Source: Anisus vortex (lineage: Eukaryota > Mollusca > Gastropoda > Planorbidae). Taken from it: 64,000 nt of DNA. Each line of letters begins with the position of its first letter. The stretch's first letter is position 1. The stretch covers positions 16,489,823 through 16,553,822 of the forward strand of contig OX421497.1 of assembly GCA_949126835.1 (NCBI GenBank), given 5' to 3'. Under the pieces are notes generated by a model. It was not told the DNA's origin and ran no database searches. It worked only from the letters and a program-made list of their open reading frames with translations. Below, piece after piece: positions 22,901 to 33,000 of the stretch. The translations under genes were made by a program, and so were the position numbers.

Positions 22901-25336
22901 TGACGTCTGGCCAAATGAAAGTGATTCTTTGATTTCACCCCAGTCAGGATTGCACGTAAATGTGATAAATAGGTCTGGGCGTCCATAGGATCGAACATAA
23001 GACAGTGCATCTTGTGCATATTCCTGCATCTGTCTAGGGCTTCCGGTGAAAGTTGCTGGGAGAATCACAACTTTCCCAATATTTTGAATGTCCCCATCGT
23101 TCACCAAAGCATCCTTGAGGTGTATATAGTCTTCCACGCGCAGCTTTTTTTGATTTAGACGTATGTACAGGAGTCGCTCACTCTCAATTTTTGCATACAT
23201 GTCCACAACGTATTGATGGTATAGTTGTCGACATTGTAAAATATGATTTGTGGATCCATTTCTGATCATCAACCTGTATGCATAAAAGTCTAATGCTGAA
23301 ACTTTTTTAACAGTTGGTGCACCTGTTACAGGATCAACCTGCTTCAGGTTGAAGTGGTATCCATCCTCGCCTTCACAAAATATGAGCGGGTATTGAAGAG
23401 CATCGTACGATCGATGTGTTTCTGAAATGCGTTGTAGTGAATTACTTCGCCTCTGAATTATGATGTCACGTTGATTGAAATCGTGGTCTGACATAATGAT
23501 GGCGACTTCATTTACTTGAGGAGCATTAAAGCGACGTTCGTGTTCACCGGGCTCTCTTTTGTCTGCACGGATAACAACCTTGTATTCATCATTGGGCATG
23601 TTTTCTAGTGAAGTTTTGAAAGTATTAATGAGATGGTTGTTTTCATGAAGCATCCTTTGTAAGCTTAAAACAATATTGCGTCTCACCCCGGGGATACAAT
23701 CGCATCGATGATCTACTTCAATCTGCTCATTTCCCATAAAGTAGACTTGTAGAAATTGTGGGTTTTGATCAGGAAGCGGGAGAAGAGATCCGATCCGGTG
23801 GTATATCTGTCCTTGTACTTTAAAAGTTGTTGCAAAACCGTTAAGATCCACTATTGAGGTAGCACCAAAAGACGTCATCTGAAAACATGAATTGTATCTT
23901 CTCAGATTACGCAGGAAATGTTTTGACTCTGAAGTCGTCCCAGACATTAATAACTGCAGATCATTGGGCGGTGTATTCAGGGGAGTAAGTTTAACTTTTC
24001 CACTCCTGCAGCACATTCCTGGTGGTTCTGTTTTAAATTTCTTTGCTTGACAATATTTACATATGTAGATCATTCCTCCAATATCAACATAAGGGTGTTG
24101 AGCGTAATCATGTTGGGGGTCATATTGGAATCCAGCTAAATTCAAATGTGAACTTCGTGACACCCTTGCCGTGTTTGCACTTTCCCGCTTTTTTTCAAGA
24201 CGTTTCTGTCGCTCCTCTAATGTCTCGGTATCTCTTGATGTGGTTGCTATTTCTCTCATTTTTTCAAGACGTTTCTGTCGCTCCTCTAATGTCTCGGTAT
24301 CTCTTGATGTGGTTGCTATTTCTCTCATTTTTTCAAGACGTTTCTGTCGCTCCTCTAATGTCTCGGTATCTCTTGATGTGGTTGCTATTTCTCTCATTTT
24401 TTCAAGACGTTTCTGTCGCTCCTCTAATGTCTCGGTATCTCTTGATGTGGTTGCTATTTCTCTCATTTTTTCAAGACGTTTCTGTCGCTTCTCTAATGTC
24501 TCGGTAGCCCTTGATGTGGTTTCTCCTTCCCGCTTTTTTTCAAGACGTTTTTGTCGCTCCTCCGAAGTCTCTGTAGCCCTTGATGTGGTTTCTCCTTCCC
24601 GCTTTTTTTCAAGACGTTTCTGTCGCTCCTCCGAAGTCTCTGTAGCCCTTGATGTGGTTTCTCCTTCCCGCTTTTTTTCAAGACGTTTCTGTCGCTCCTC
24701 CGAAGTCTCTGTAGCCCTTGATGTGGTTTCTCCTTCCCGCTTTTTTTCAAGACGTTTTTGTCGCTCCTCCGAAGTCTCTGTAGCCCTTGATGTGGTTTCT
24801 CCTTCCCGCTTTTTTTCAAGACGTTTCTGTCGCTCCTCCGAAGTCTCTGTAGCCCTTGATGTGGTTTCTCCTTCCCGCTTTTTTTCAAGACGTTTTTGTC
24901 GCTCCTCCGAAGTCTCTGTAGCTCTTGATGTGGTTTCTCCTTCCCGCTTTTTTTCAAGACGTTTTTGTCGCTCCTCCGAAGTCTCTGTAGCTCTTGATGT
25001 GGTTTCTCCTTCCCGCTTTTTTTCAAGACGTTTTTGTCGCTCCTCCGAAGTCTCTGTAGCTCTTGATGTGGTTTCTCCTTCCCGCTTTTTTTCAAGACGT
25101 TTTTGTCGCTCCTCCGAAGTCTCTGTAGCCCTTGATGTGTTTGCTTTTTCTCGCATTGTTTCAAGTCGTGTTCGACGCTCCTCTGATGTTTCTATGGCTC
25201 TTATTGTCCTGGCCCTTTCCCTTTCTTTGTCATGTCTAGCATCACTTTGTTCAACAGTTTCATTTTTTCGCAAACGTTTGGCTTTTATTGACTTTGGATT
25301 CTTTTGTCCAATTAGTTTTCTTTTCTTTGGAGGCAT
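19988..25336 (-). CDS. Helitron Rep-helicase transposase (RepHel), intact
   Basis: A single 1782-residue ORF. Residues about 43-390 are fifteen 23-residue repeats of the type RATETSEERQKRLEKKREG, highly charged and probably coiled-coil. A Cys-rich segment follows. The HUH-type Rep domain shows FITFTCNPDW (about residue 787), RGLPHSHNLIWL (about 857, a His-x-His motif) and the two-tyrosine motif KYICKYVNKG (about 997). The SF1B Pif1-like helicase has Walker A GGTGKT (about 1355), IVWDECTMAHK (about 1440), AGDFRQTLPV, INKSQGQS and VACSRV near the end. Rep nicks and joins single strands and the helicase unwinds, giving rolling-circle transposition. The length fits animal Helitron proteins and no stop or frameshift is present, so the copy may be active or recently so. 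The ATG at 25336 is the first in frame and starts a basic MPPKKRK segment that could act as a nuclear signal. Confidence 0.95.
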   Translation of the reverse strand: MPPKKRKLIGQKNPKSIKAKRLRKNETVEQSDARHDKERERARTIRAIETSEERRTRLETMREKANTSRATETSEERQKRLEKKREGETTSRATETSEERQKRLEKKREGETTSRATETSEERQKRLEKKREGETTSRATETSEERQKRLEKKREGETTSRATETSEERQKRLEKKREGETTSRATETSEERQKRLEKKREGETTSRATETSEERQKRLEKKREGETTSRATETSEERQKRLEKKREGETTSRATETSEERQKRLEKKREGETTSRATETLEKRQKRLEKMREIATTSRDTETLEERQKRLEKMREIATTSRDTETLEERQKRLEKMREIATTSRDTETLEERQKRLEKMREIATTSRDTETLEERQKRLEKKRESANTARVSRSSHLNLAGFQYDPQHDYAQHPYVDIGGMIYICKYCQAKKFKTEPPGMCCRSGKVKLTPLNTPPNDLQLLMSGTTSESKHFLRNLRRYNSCFQMTSFGATSIVDLNGFATTFKVQGQIYHRIGSLLPLPDQNPQFLQVYFMGNEQIEVDHRCDCIPGVRRNIVLSLQRMLHENNHLINTFKTSLENMPNDEYKVVIRADKREPGEHERRFNAPQVNEVAIIMSDHDFNQRDIIIQRRSNSLQRISETHRSYDALQYPLIFCEGEDGYHFNLKQVDPVTGAPTVKKVSALDFYAYRLMIRNGSTNHILQCRQLYHQYVVDMYAKIESERLLYIRLNQKKLRVEDYIHLKDALVNDGDIQNIGKVVILPATFTGSPRQMQEYAQDALSYVRSYGRPDLFITFTCNPDWGEIKESLSFGQTSSDRQDIIARVFRQKQIKLIDILTKYNIFGETRCWMYSIEWQKRGLPHSHNLIWLKEKLHPVNIDQIISAEFPDPETDPNLFAVVKKNMIHGPCGHLNTNAPCMKDGKCSKKYPRKLIKDTQTGEDGYPVYRRRAPQDGGFTATIKIKGNTEVEVDNKWVVPYSPILSKMFLAHINVEYCSSVKSIKYICKYVNKGSDMAVFGVTDDNALDEVSRYMIGRYISSNEAVWRIMSFPIHERHPTVVHLNVHLENGQRVYFTRENAQALAERPPNTTLTAFFQLCQSDAFARTLLYPEVPRFYTWNKSKKVFCKRKQGVPVAGEDAVASEALGRVYTVNPNNAECYFLRHLLHAVRGPTSFEYLKTVNGEVCQTFREACQRRGLLEDDRHWDHTLSEAVLRSSPEQIRNLFCIILTICNPSNPNGLWEKYRESMSEDLPRDNSIRASSTLRSNCSSDIFNLALILLEDKCLSINNKTLPDLGLQPPKRNERDILDKDLIREKNYNIEELHKYVESNKVLLNSDQTEAYEVIMYHVNEEKGGIFFLDAPGGTGKTFLINIILAEIRMKRDLAIAIASSGIASTLLDGGRTAHSALRLPLNIANEQHPTCNISKASGQAKVLKTCKIIVWDECTMAHKKSLEALDLTLQDLRDNSQLMGGALVVLAGDFRQTLPVIPRSTPADEINACLKSSFLWRNVKTIKLRTNMRVQQQKEAGALIFAENLLHIGEGTYPTQMKSGDITFLDDFCKRVTSLQDLIHQVYPNLSENYLNKEWLCDRAILASKNTSVSDLNGLIQDMIPGTCTEYASFDSVTDVNETVNYPTEFLNSLDTPGMPPHKLQLKIGSPIILLRNINPPILCNGTRLCIKSLFPNVIEATVLTGKGKGEDVFIPRIPIIPTDMPFSFKRLQFPVRLAFSITINKSQGQSIKCTGINLEYPCFSHGQLYVACSRVGSPNQLFIFAPMSKTRNVVYKDVLQ
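24174..25208 (-). repeat. 69-bp coding minisatellite, 15 units
   Basis: Fifteen 69-bp units keep frame and encode the 23-residue N-terminal repeats. Nine units end GETTS and are nearly identical, and four nearby units ending IATTS form a second homogenised block, pointing to recent unequal exchange. The opposite strand stays open as a by-product. Confidence 0.9.
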
Positions 25337-25340
25337 TTAA

Positions 25341-25572
25341 AGTATTGGCTTGGAAAGTTTATCAATATTTATATATTCAACAATAATGTAGATATCTTGT
25401 ATTGACTTGGACAGTTTATCAATATTTATATATTCAACAATAATGTAGATGTCTTGTATTGACTTGGAAAGCTTATCAATATTTATATATTCAACAATAA
25501 TGTAGATATCTTGTATTGACTTGGACAGTTTATCAATATATTTATATTCAACAATAATGTAGATGTCTTGTT
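25341..25572. repeat. 57-bp tandem repeat, 4 copies, upstream of the Helitron ORF
   Basis: Units contain TTTATCAATATTTATATATT and CAACAATAATGTAGAT. They lie just upstream of the start codon, in the presumed promoter or leader. Confidence 0.85.
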
Positions 25573-25611
25573 CACAATATTGTTACTACCTTGCTTTGTA
25601 AATGATCACAT

Positions 25612-25890
25612 AAATACTATTTTTAACAATAACAAATGTTGCCCTTCTTGTTATTTTGAAAGAGAAATGGGCTTACATCTATATACAATCATGTATCATA
25701 TATCAATATCATACATATCATAAACAAATAAATGCAGCATACAATAAATAGTTACTATTTTTAACAATAACAAATGTTGCCCTTCTTGTTAGTTTTTAGT
25801 TTGAAAGAGAAATGGGCTTACATCTATATACGATCATGTAAGATATATCATCATCATACATATCATAAACACATAAACGCAGCATACAAT
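25612..25890. repeat. About 140-bp direct duplication, 2 copies
   Basis: TTTTTAACAATAACAAATGT, GAAATGGGCTTACATCTATA and CATACATATCATAAAC occur in the same order at about 25620-25730 and 25757-25870. Confidence 0.75.
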
Positions 25891-26416
25891 AAATATGGGT
25901 ATATAGACTATATGTACAACAGACAATAGTTAAAATATGCTTGATTAACTTCTTAACATTAGTATGAAAAATGACATTTAGGCCTATGTTTAGCGGTTAA
26001 CCAAAACATGTGCTCCGTCTGCTTTCAATAAGCTTTCAATAAGCACGTCGCGGTGCGATGATTTAAAAATGCGCACCAAAAGCTACTCACGTATTTCCGG
26101 TAATATAAACATGAATGAATTTTTTCCCTTCAGTCAAAAAGTTAGAGCGCAAAGATTGATGACGTCATAAAAATAATCTCAGCGCATCCTTTTTTTTCTA
26201 ACTTTGTGACGAAAAACTATAAAAAGTTGTACTGGCAAAGACAATGTGAATCAAAAGTAGTGTTTTTTTCGCGTTTTTTGACCAAACTGACCACTGCGGT
26301 CATTTTAATTTTGTTAAAACCTTGACAGTGTTCACCGCCGTAACGCAAAGAATATTTGTAGCAAATTTCACGTTTTTATGTCCAGTATTTAAAAAGATTA
26401 TGCGGTATGTACATAC

Positions 26417-26451
<35 letters not shown>

Positions 26452-26479
26452 CATACATACATACATATTCCTTTTGAGA

Positions 26480-27932
26480 TTTATATATATATATGATATG
26501 ATATGATATTAATATAATTAGCAATTAAACATAAATTACAACAAAATAGGTGATGAAATTAAATAAAGAATTTATTTTTAGCAGTAGACTGATGTCATGT
26601 ATAGAGGTGGGTTGCCTAAGTGTGCAACATATGAAATTTCTTTTCCTCTAGGATTATACTGCAACTAAACTCCCAACATTGTACTGCAACAAGCTGTCTT
26701 CATCCACCCTGCCTTGACATTCTGCTTCAATTACCTGTTTGCAATGGGGGGGGGGGGGGGGGGAAACAAGTAACATGTCATAAATAAATATATTATATTT
26801 ATATATTTTTTTTATTAATTCAAGAGGCCTAAAGTAAACTAATTGTTGCACCAAATTGATCCATAGGTCAGATGAAGCAGCATTCAACAGTTTACGTGGC
26901 CATGGCATACTAATTGATTGTGTGGCCAGCACTATCCAGAACCTCCTTTACTTTACCCTATACTTATAGTTACCGGTATATCATTTTTATCTGAATTGAA
27001 GCATATTTCAAATGTTGAAGTTGAAGGGAGGAATATTCTGTTACATGAAAAAATATTAATTAACTAAAAAATATATAGGTATTACATAGCCTAGGCCTAT
27101 ATCTATCTACAGAATAAAAAAGTCATTTAGTTTTATATCATATTAATATATAGGTCTTTATAGCCACCACACCAAAATGTTTATTGGACTTCATCCTACA
27201 ATAGAATCCTACAATACTACTATAGGCCTATGTCCTATAGTCTATAAGGCTACTGGCATCAAGCTTTACATTTGTATTTTGAATAGTTTTAATTTTATAT
27301 AGTATTAAAAACTGTTATAAGACTTAAAAGCAGTGGTGCTGATAGATCTATAGCCAAACTATAGCCTATATATATACCAACTGTAGCATGCCAATGAATA
27401 TTGACTAATTAATAATAGGCTTAATTATATCTTATGCCTATATATAGGCTAGACTATAGGATAGGACTATAATATAGTAAATGGGGGATATACTATCCTA
27501 TCAATGACAATTAAATTAAACCTACAATAAATCACGAAATGTGACACACAAAAAAACAACACTAATCCGAAAGTCTAAATCATCAAACCAGACTAAATGA
27601 CTCAAATATGATGATTATAATATGTCTAAATAATTTCATCAAATGAAATAAAGTGAGTCCCCATAGGTCGGTCTAAAATCAGTTTATTTTCATGTAGGCT
27701 ATGCCTACAATTTACTTTACTTTACACTTTAGTAAAGTCTTTACGTTAACTAAACTGTCAACTTTCTCTTCTTATCTTGTACAATTTTAATGGAACTTAA
27801 CTTAATAAAAATAAGGAAGTCAAAGTCTTAAGTCTTAAAAGTAATACCTACTTTTCCTGAATTGTCAAGTAGGCCTATGCTGTTCACATTTTATGCAGAC
27901 CTTTTCTTCAATGTTGCTTCCACTATTCATAT
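26480..27932. other. AT-rich DNA without recognised gene
   Basis: Contains a SINE fragment (26838-26965), a run of about 17 G at 26746-26763 and many AGGCCTA words (27085-27440). No coding sequence recognised. Confidence 0.4.
26838..26965 (-). mobile_element. SINE fragment
   Basis: CACCAAATTGATCCATAGG, GAAGCAGCATTCA, GATTGTGTGGCCAGCACTAT and CCTTTACTTTACCCTA match the tails of the SINEs at 7728 and 6205. The tRNA head is absent. Confidence 0.65.
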
Positions 27933-29564
27933 GTAACAGGGTGGGGGGGAGGGGAGGGCGGTTATATTTTTCATTATTCATGGTTACTACTAATTAAAGA
28001 GGGTTGTGGGTAAAGGACAGCAATCATCTACTAAAATACATCTAAACTAGGGCACGAGGGGACTTTGGGCTTCCGTGACACTTCCGTTGGAACAGAAGGA
28101 TTATTACAATCTAAACAGACCAACAACACTAAACATAAAACACTAAAATCATATTCAAATTACAAATTACTGTTTATTCATGGAAATTCACTTGTCCCAT
28201 TAAAGGGAACATAAAAATCATAAAAACAAATTAAACCCCAACAATAAACCTATACTATCTAAACTCTATAAACATACTGTAAACCCTCACAAATAATAAC
28301 CAACTTAAACTCCCCACTAAAAAACTAACTTCAACTCCCCACTAAAAACCAACATAGGCCGACATTACGACCTACAATATAATAGAATAGAAATGGAGAA
28401 ATAAAAATACACATTAGAACATGGTCATCTATATACATAAGCATAATATATATATATATATACTATATACAGTAAATAAAAACTACATAGCATAGTCCCA
28501 ACTATAACCAGTTCAAACATGAACCTATACTCCTTGTACATCTTATAACATAATATGAATTATGACATAAGAATCAACTCAGCTCTAGTCAATGAAGACT
28601 AGAACAAGACAACACCGCTCTATACTCTGTACCACAGAGTTAGGCCACTCACTGGTTAATACATACCAGTTAAAACCAAGCATGAAATAAAAACATCTAC
28701 CATAACTTATTCCCATGCCGGCCATTAAAGGCAACATTACATTAAAATAATAATATACATGAACTAAAAAGAAATATACATTTAAAAAGAAGAAGCCAAC
28801 ATGGCGGCTAATGTTCCTTCCCAAACCTCCAACTTAATCCATTCCCATCAATGCACTTGTCATAGACAAGTGGACAATATGCATAAAATAACCCAATAAA
28901 ACATAGCATAAAATAACATACAAATTCTAAAAAGTAATTAAATCTCAACTCACGTCATATCCGAACAAGCCACACACAACTACGCCATATACTGACCACT
29001 GGTCTTCCACAAAATGGGCCATTTCAGACGGAAGTGATTGATTAATTGTTCTATTTATAGACGCTGACCGAACGTCTCTGATGACAACTTAACTCTCGCT
29101 CTAACTAATTTCAAAAATGACTATTTCCTGTCGACTGAAGTGCTAATCCTAATTCTAAATCTCTAATTGCTAAATATCTACAAATTTACCTTATGTACAA
29201 CCCTATATTAAATTAAACTACAATAAAAATTCTACCTATTACTTTAATTAAACTACACTAACGAAAACCCAATTTAAATAATCAGAAAAAGAATTCCGAA
29301 AAATGACGCAAGGCCTAGCCGCTTAACCTCGTTTCAGGGCTTTCACAAAATACAAAACAATATTTACATACATCATTTTTATACCAAACAGTCCCCCAAG
29401 TCTATATCTATATTACAAATAATAAAATATATTTACATTAAAAGTTAATTACTTACATTCTCACAAATCATAACACGCTCAGAGCACAGAAACACATTCA
29501 AAACAGACCACTCATACAGCACAAAGCAATTAATCACACTTTTAATTTAAGTCACCGACCTACA
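27933..29564 (-). repeat. LTR, 3' copy (element on minus strand)
   Basis: On the plus strand it begins TGTAACAGGGTGGGG and ends GTCACCGACCTACA, the TG...CA form of LTRs. Compared with 31362-33000 I see only a handful of substitutions plus small indels (for example in the TATATA run and AAAGAAAGAGGG), so insertion was recent. Its 79-codon ORFs (for example 28585-28824) are mirrored in the other LTR and are not genes. Confidence 0.9.
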
Positions 29565-29840
29565 TTCATCTCCTAACTTTCTTTTTGCGACCCTGCAAAA
29601 CAAACTATCATACAAAAAATACCCCTCTGGCCCTAGATCAATACAAAAAGTTACCCATTGGGACATACGTAAAAAGCATGCAGCCTAAAGATAGGTGGAA
29701 AATGTGAAAGTCTCACTGGGACAAAAAATGCTGTACCTACTCTTAAAACATCTGACATCAAAGTCACAATGAGATATACGTAGTGTCCAAGTACACCAAA
29801 CAGGAAAAATCTATGCACACTACACAAAAGGGTCAACATG

Positions 29841-31208
29841 TCATGAAATGGGTAACAAAGGCATACAAAAAGTAAATATATCATTTTCATAAAAACATAA
29901 AAAAAAGGAAAGAAAATGGTTAAAAATAAAAAGTAAACAGAAGTGTAATGAAAAAAGAGCAGAGTCCTCTCCTGGTACAGCTTGACGTCTTGTTTGGCAC
30001 ACCGATCTCACATTAACTATCATAGGGTCCACCGAAACCGTTTCTTTAACCACTTTCAAGCAATGTAACGGTGCCGCCTGAACCATTCCTTTATTTACTA
30101 CCGGTCCTGTTGGCATAACTACTTTAAACATGACTGACTGGGGTCTAACAGTTTGGGTATCCCCAACTTCTGGTAGTACACTGGCAGTTTGGTTGGTGAA
30201 TATGCTCTCCGTCACTGTGCTGACCAGGGAGCCTGTGTCAATCGTGGCCTCCCAACATAGCCCACTGAGGCTGACATTTGCGGCAGGGCGGGTGCCTATT
30301 ATCTGGCTCAACAGAGTGGAATCCTCATCTTTGCGATGAATCGCGCCATTCGCTCCGACAGTTGACTGCCTCCCTTTCAGGCACTCTCCAGCAAGGTGGT
30401 CGGGGCTGCCACAGTTATCACAGTATCCAGCATGATAACCGTAGTGGTCTGGTTCACCTGAACGCTGTGGGTATGGATGAGCATCAGGGCTTTGTTGTGA
30501 AAGCTGCAGATACTCTATTGTTGTTGATAACTCACCCACCTGTTTGGCCAGTGCCAACACCAATTTTTCCAACTCTGGGCCCGGCTGTTTTGGCTCAACA
30601 GTCGTAGCTACAGAGTGCATCAAGTGGACGTCACATTCGTCCTCGGACCAGCGTATAGCCGTATCCCGCAGGTCTAGGAAGGAGGTCCTAGGGTATTTAT
30701 GGATCTCCTCTCGCAGGTATTTCCTCAAGAGGGGGTCAAGCAAGTTTTCTGCAAAGTGGTCCCTCAAGATTACGGCATCTGTGAGGGCCACTGAGAGACA
30801 GGTTTGTCGCGCTAACAGGGCATCAAATGCAGCCTGCAAGCGGTGAGGGTAAGCTCTCACGGTCTCTGAGACATGTTGATGGACTGTGAGAAACAGGCCC
30901 ATTAATTTGGAGATACTTCGTTTCTCCCCGTAGACGGACTGTAACACCCTGATCAGCTCTTCAGGGTTGGACCTCACCTCCGGTGGGTGGCACCTACACT
31001 CTGCCCTCACTGACTCGCCGAGGTGAGCCCATAGCACGTCTCTCTTCTCTTCGTTCTCGGTGACTCGTCTCGCCCTCCAGGCACCTCTAATGTCCTCGAT
31101 GAAGCTCTCCACGTCGCCTGGGTGGTTACTGCCGTGGAATAGCTTGATCGGCTCCTCATGGTGCAGGAAGACATACACTGTCTGTGTGGCTTGTTCTTCA
31201 TCAGTCAT
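29841..31208 (-). CDS. Gag polyprotein with truncated protease start
   Basis: A 455-residue ORF starting MTDEEQATQTVYVFLHHEEP. The first 200 residues resemble a Ty3-type capsid region. A CCHC zinc knuckle (CDNCGSPDHLAGEC, about residue 261) binds nucleic acid. ATIDTGSLVSTV (about residue 322) is the active-site motif of a retroviral-type aspartic protease. Protease homology fades after about residue 400, and the last 45 residues (FLLFIFNHFLSFFLCF-like) look like read-through of non-coding sequence. Pol has therefore been deleted. Gag would form the particle. Confidence 0.8.
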   Translation of the reverse strand: MTDEEQATQTVYVFLHHEEPIKLFHGSNHPGDVESFIEDIRGAWRARRVTENEEKRDVLWAHLGESVRAECRCHPPEVRSNPEELIRVLQSVYGEKRSISKLMGLFLTVHQHVSETVRAYPHRLQAAFDALLARQTCLSVALTDAVILRDHFAENLLDPLLRKYLREEIHKYPRTSFLDLRDTAIRWSEDECDVHLMHSVATTVEPKQPGPELEKLVLALAKQVGELSTTIEYLQLSQQSPDAHPYPQRSGEPDHYGYHAGYCDNCGSPDHLAGECLKGRQSTVGANGAIHRKDEDSTLLSQIIGTRPAANVSLSGLCWEATIDTGSLVSTVTESIFTNQTASVLPEVGDTQTVRPQSVMFKVVMPTGPVVNKGMVQAAPLHCLKVVKETVSVDPMIVNVRSVCQTRRQAVPGEDSALFSLHFCLLFIFNHFLSFFLCFYENDIFTFCMPLLPIS

Positions 31209-31217
31209 GCCTATGTT

Positions 31218-31256
<39 letters not shown>
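31218..31256. repeat. Homopolymer tract (T on plus, A on element strand)
   Basis: About 38 consecutive T lie between the primer-binding region and the gag start, so the element RNA would carry a long poly-A stretch in its leader. Confidence 0.8.
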
Positions 31257-31264
<8 letters not shown>

Positions 31265-31361
31265 ATATCCTAACCTCCAACCCATTAAACCTAACCTTCC
31301 TAAGCTAACAACAGTAATCATTGGTCTGTTTAAGCACGGATTCCCACTTCTAGACACCATT

Positions 31362-33000
31362 TGTAACAGGGTGGGGGGAGGGGAGGGCGGTTATATTTTT
31401 CATTATTCATGGTTACTACTAATTAAAGAAAGAGGGTTGTGGGTAAAGGACAGCAATCATCTACTAAAATACATCTAAACTAGGGCACGAGGGGACTTTG
31501 GGCTTCCGTGACACTTCCGTTGGAACAGAAGGATTATTACAATCTAAACAGACCAACAACACTGAACACTAAACATAAAACACTAAAATCATATTCAAAT
31601 TACAAATTACTGTTTATTCATGGAAATTCACTTGTCCCATTAAAGGGAACATAAAAATCATAAAAACAAATTAAACCCCAAGAATAAACCTATACTATCT
31701 AAACTCTATAAACATACTGTAAACCCTCACAAATAATAACCAACTTAAACTCCCCACTAAAAAACTAACTTCAACTCCCCACTAAAAACCAACATAGGCC
31801 GTCATTACGACCTACAATATAATAGAATAGAAATGGAGAAATAAAAATACACATTAGAACATGGTCATCTATATACATAAGCATAATATATATATATACT
31901 ATATACAGTAAATAAAAACTACATAGCATAGTCCCAACTATAACCAGTTCAAACATGAACCTATACTCCTTGTACATCTTATAACATAATATGAATTATG
32001 ACATAAGAATCAACTCAGCTCTAGTCAATGAAGACTAGAACAAGACAACACCGCTCTATACTCTGTACCACAGAGTTAGGCCACTCACTGGTTAATACAT
32101 ACCAGTTAAAACCAAGCATGAAATAAAAACATCTACCATAACTTATTCCCATGCCGGCCATTAAAGGCAACATTACATTAAAATAATAATATATATGAAC
32201 TAAAAAGAAATATACATTTAAAAAGAAGAAGCCAACATGGCGGCTAATGTTCCTTCCCAAACCTCCAACTTAATCCATTCCCATCAATGCACTTGTCATA
32301 GACAAGTGGACAATATGCATAAAATAACCAAATAAAACATAGCATAAAATAACATACAAATTCTAAAAAGTAATTAAATCTCAACTCACGTCATATCCGA
32401 ACAAGCCACACACAACTACGCCATATACTGACCACTGGTCTTCCACAAAATGGGCCATTTCAGACGGAAGTGATTGATTAATTGTTCTATTTATAGACGC
32501 TGACCGAACGTCTCTGATGACAACTTAACTCTCGCTCTAACTAATTTCAAAAATGACTATTTCCTGTCGACTGAAGTGCTAATCCTAATTCTAAATCTCT
32601 AATTGCTAAATATCTACAAATTTACCTTATGTACAACCCTATATTAAATTAAACTACAATAAAAATTCTACCTATTACTTTAATTAAACTACACTAACGA
32701 AAACCCAATTTAAATAATCAGAAAAAGAATTCCGAAAAATGACGCAAGGCCTAGCCGCTTAACCTCGTTTCAGGGCTTTCACAAAATACAAAACAATATT
32801 TACATACATCATTTTTATACCAAACAGTCCCCCAAGTCTATATCTATATTACAAATAATAAAATATATTTACATTAAAAGTTAATTACTTACATTCTCAC
32901 AAATCATAACACGCTCAGAGCACAGAAACACATTCAAAACAGACCACTCATACAGCACAAAGCAATTAATCACACTTTTAATTTAAGTCACCGACCTACA
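31362..33000 (-). repeat. LTR, 5' copy (element on minus strand)
   Basis: Partner of 27933-29564 with the same TGTAACAGGG and GACCTACA ends; 1639 versus 1632 bp. Transcription of the element would start here and run toward lower coordinates. Confidence 0.9.

Larger units (their letters stand above)
19314..26479 (-). mobile_element. Autonomous Helitron, copy A
   Basis: The minus-strand 5' terminus is TCTCAAAAGGAATATGTATG at 26479, preceded by A. The 3' terminus is a GCCCGTTCGAAGAATCGGGC hairpin (stem GCCCG/CGGGC), then ACATCAG and CTAG at 19314-19317, followed by T. TC...CTRR ends, a subterminal hairpin and an A/T insertion site are the hallmarks of Helitrons. It encodes an uninterrupted Rep-helicase. 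The 5' boundary lies at an AT microsatellite and could be a few bases further out. Confidence 0.85.
27933..33000 (-). mobile_element. LTR retrotransposon with gag and almost no pol
   Basis: Two near-identical LTRs (27933-29564 and 31362-33000) bound a 1.8-kb interior and are flanked by the 4-bp repeat CATA. Reading minus, a TGGTGTCTAGAAGTGGG primer-binding-like site lies two bases inside the 5' LTR, and a purine tract (AAAAAGAAAGTTAGGAGATG) lies next to the 3' LTR. The interior encodes gag plus the start of a protease; reverse transcriptase and integrase are missing. It would need enzymes from another element to move. Confidence 0.85.

Noticed and set aside
24043..25340. ORFs opposite and within the Helitron N-terminal repeats (up to 389 codons)
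   Set aside because: Shadow frames of the 69-bp coding repeat; no independent signal.
28585..28824. 79-codon ORF repeated at 32021-32260
   Set aside because: It lies within the paired LTRs, so duplication reflects the LTRs, and it has no domain.
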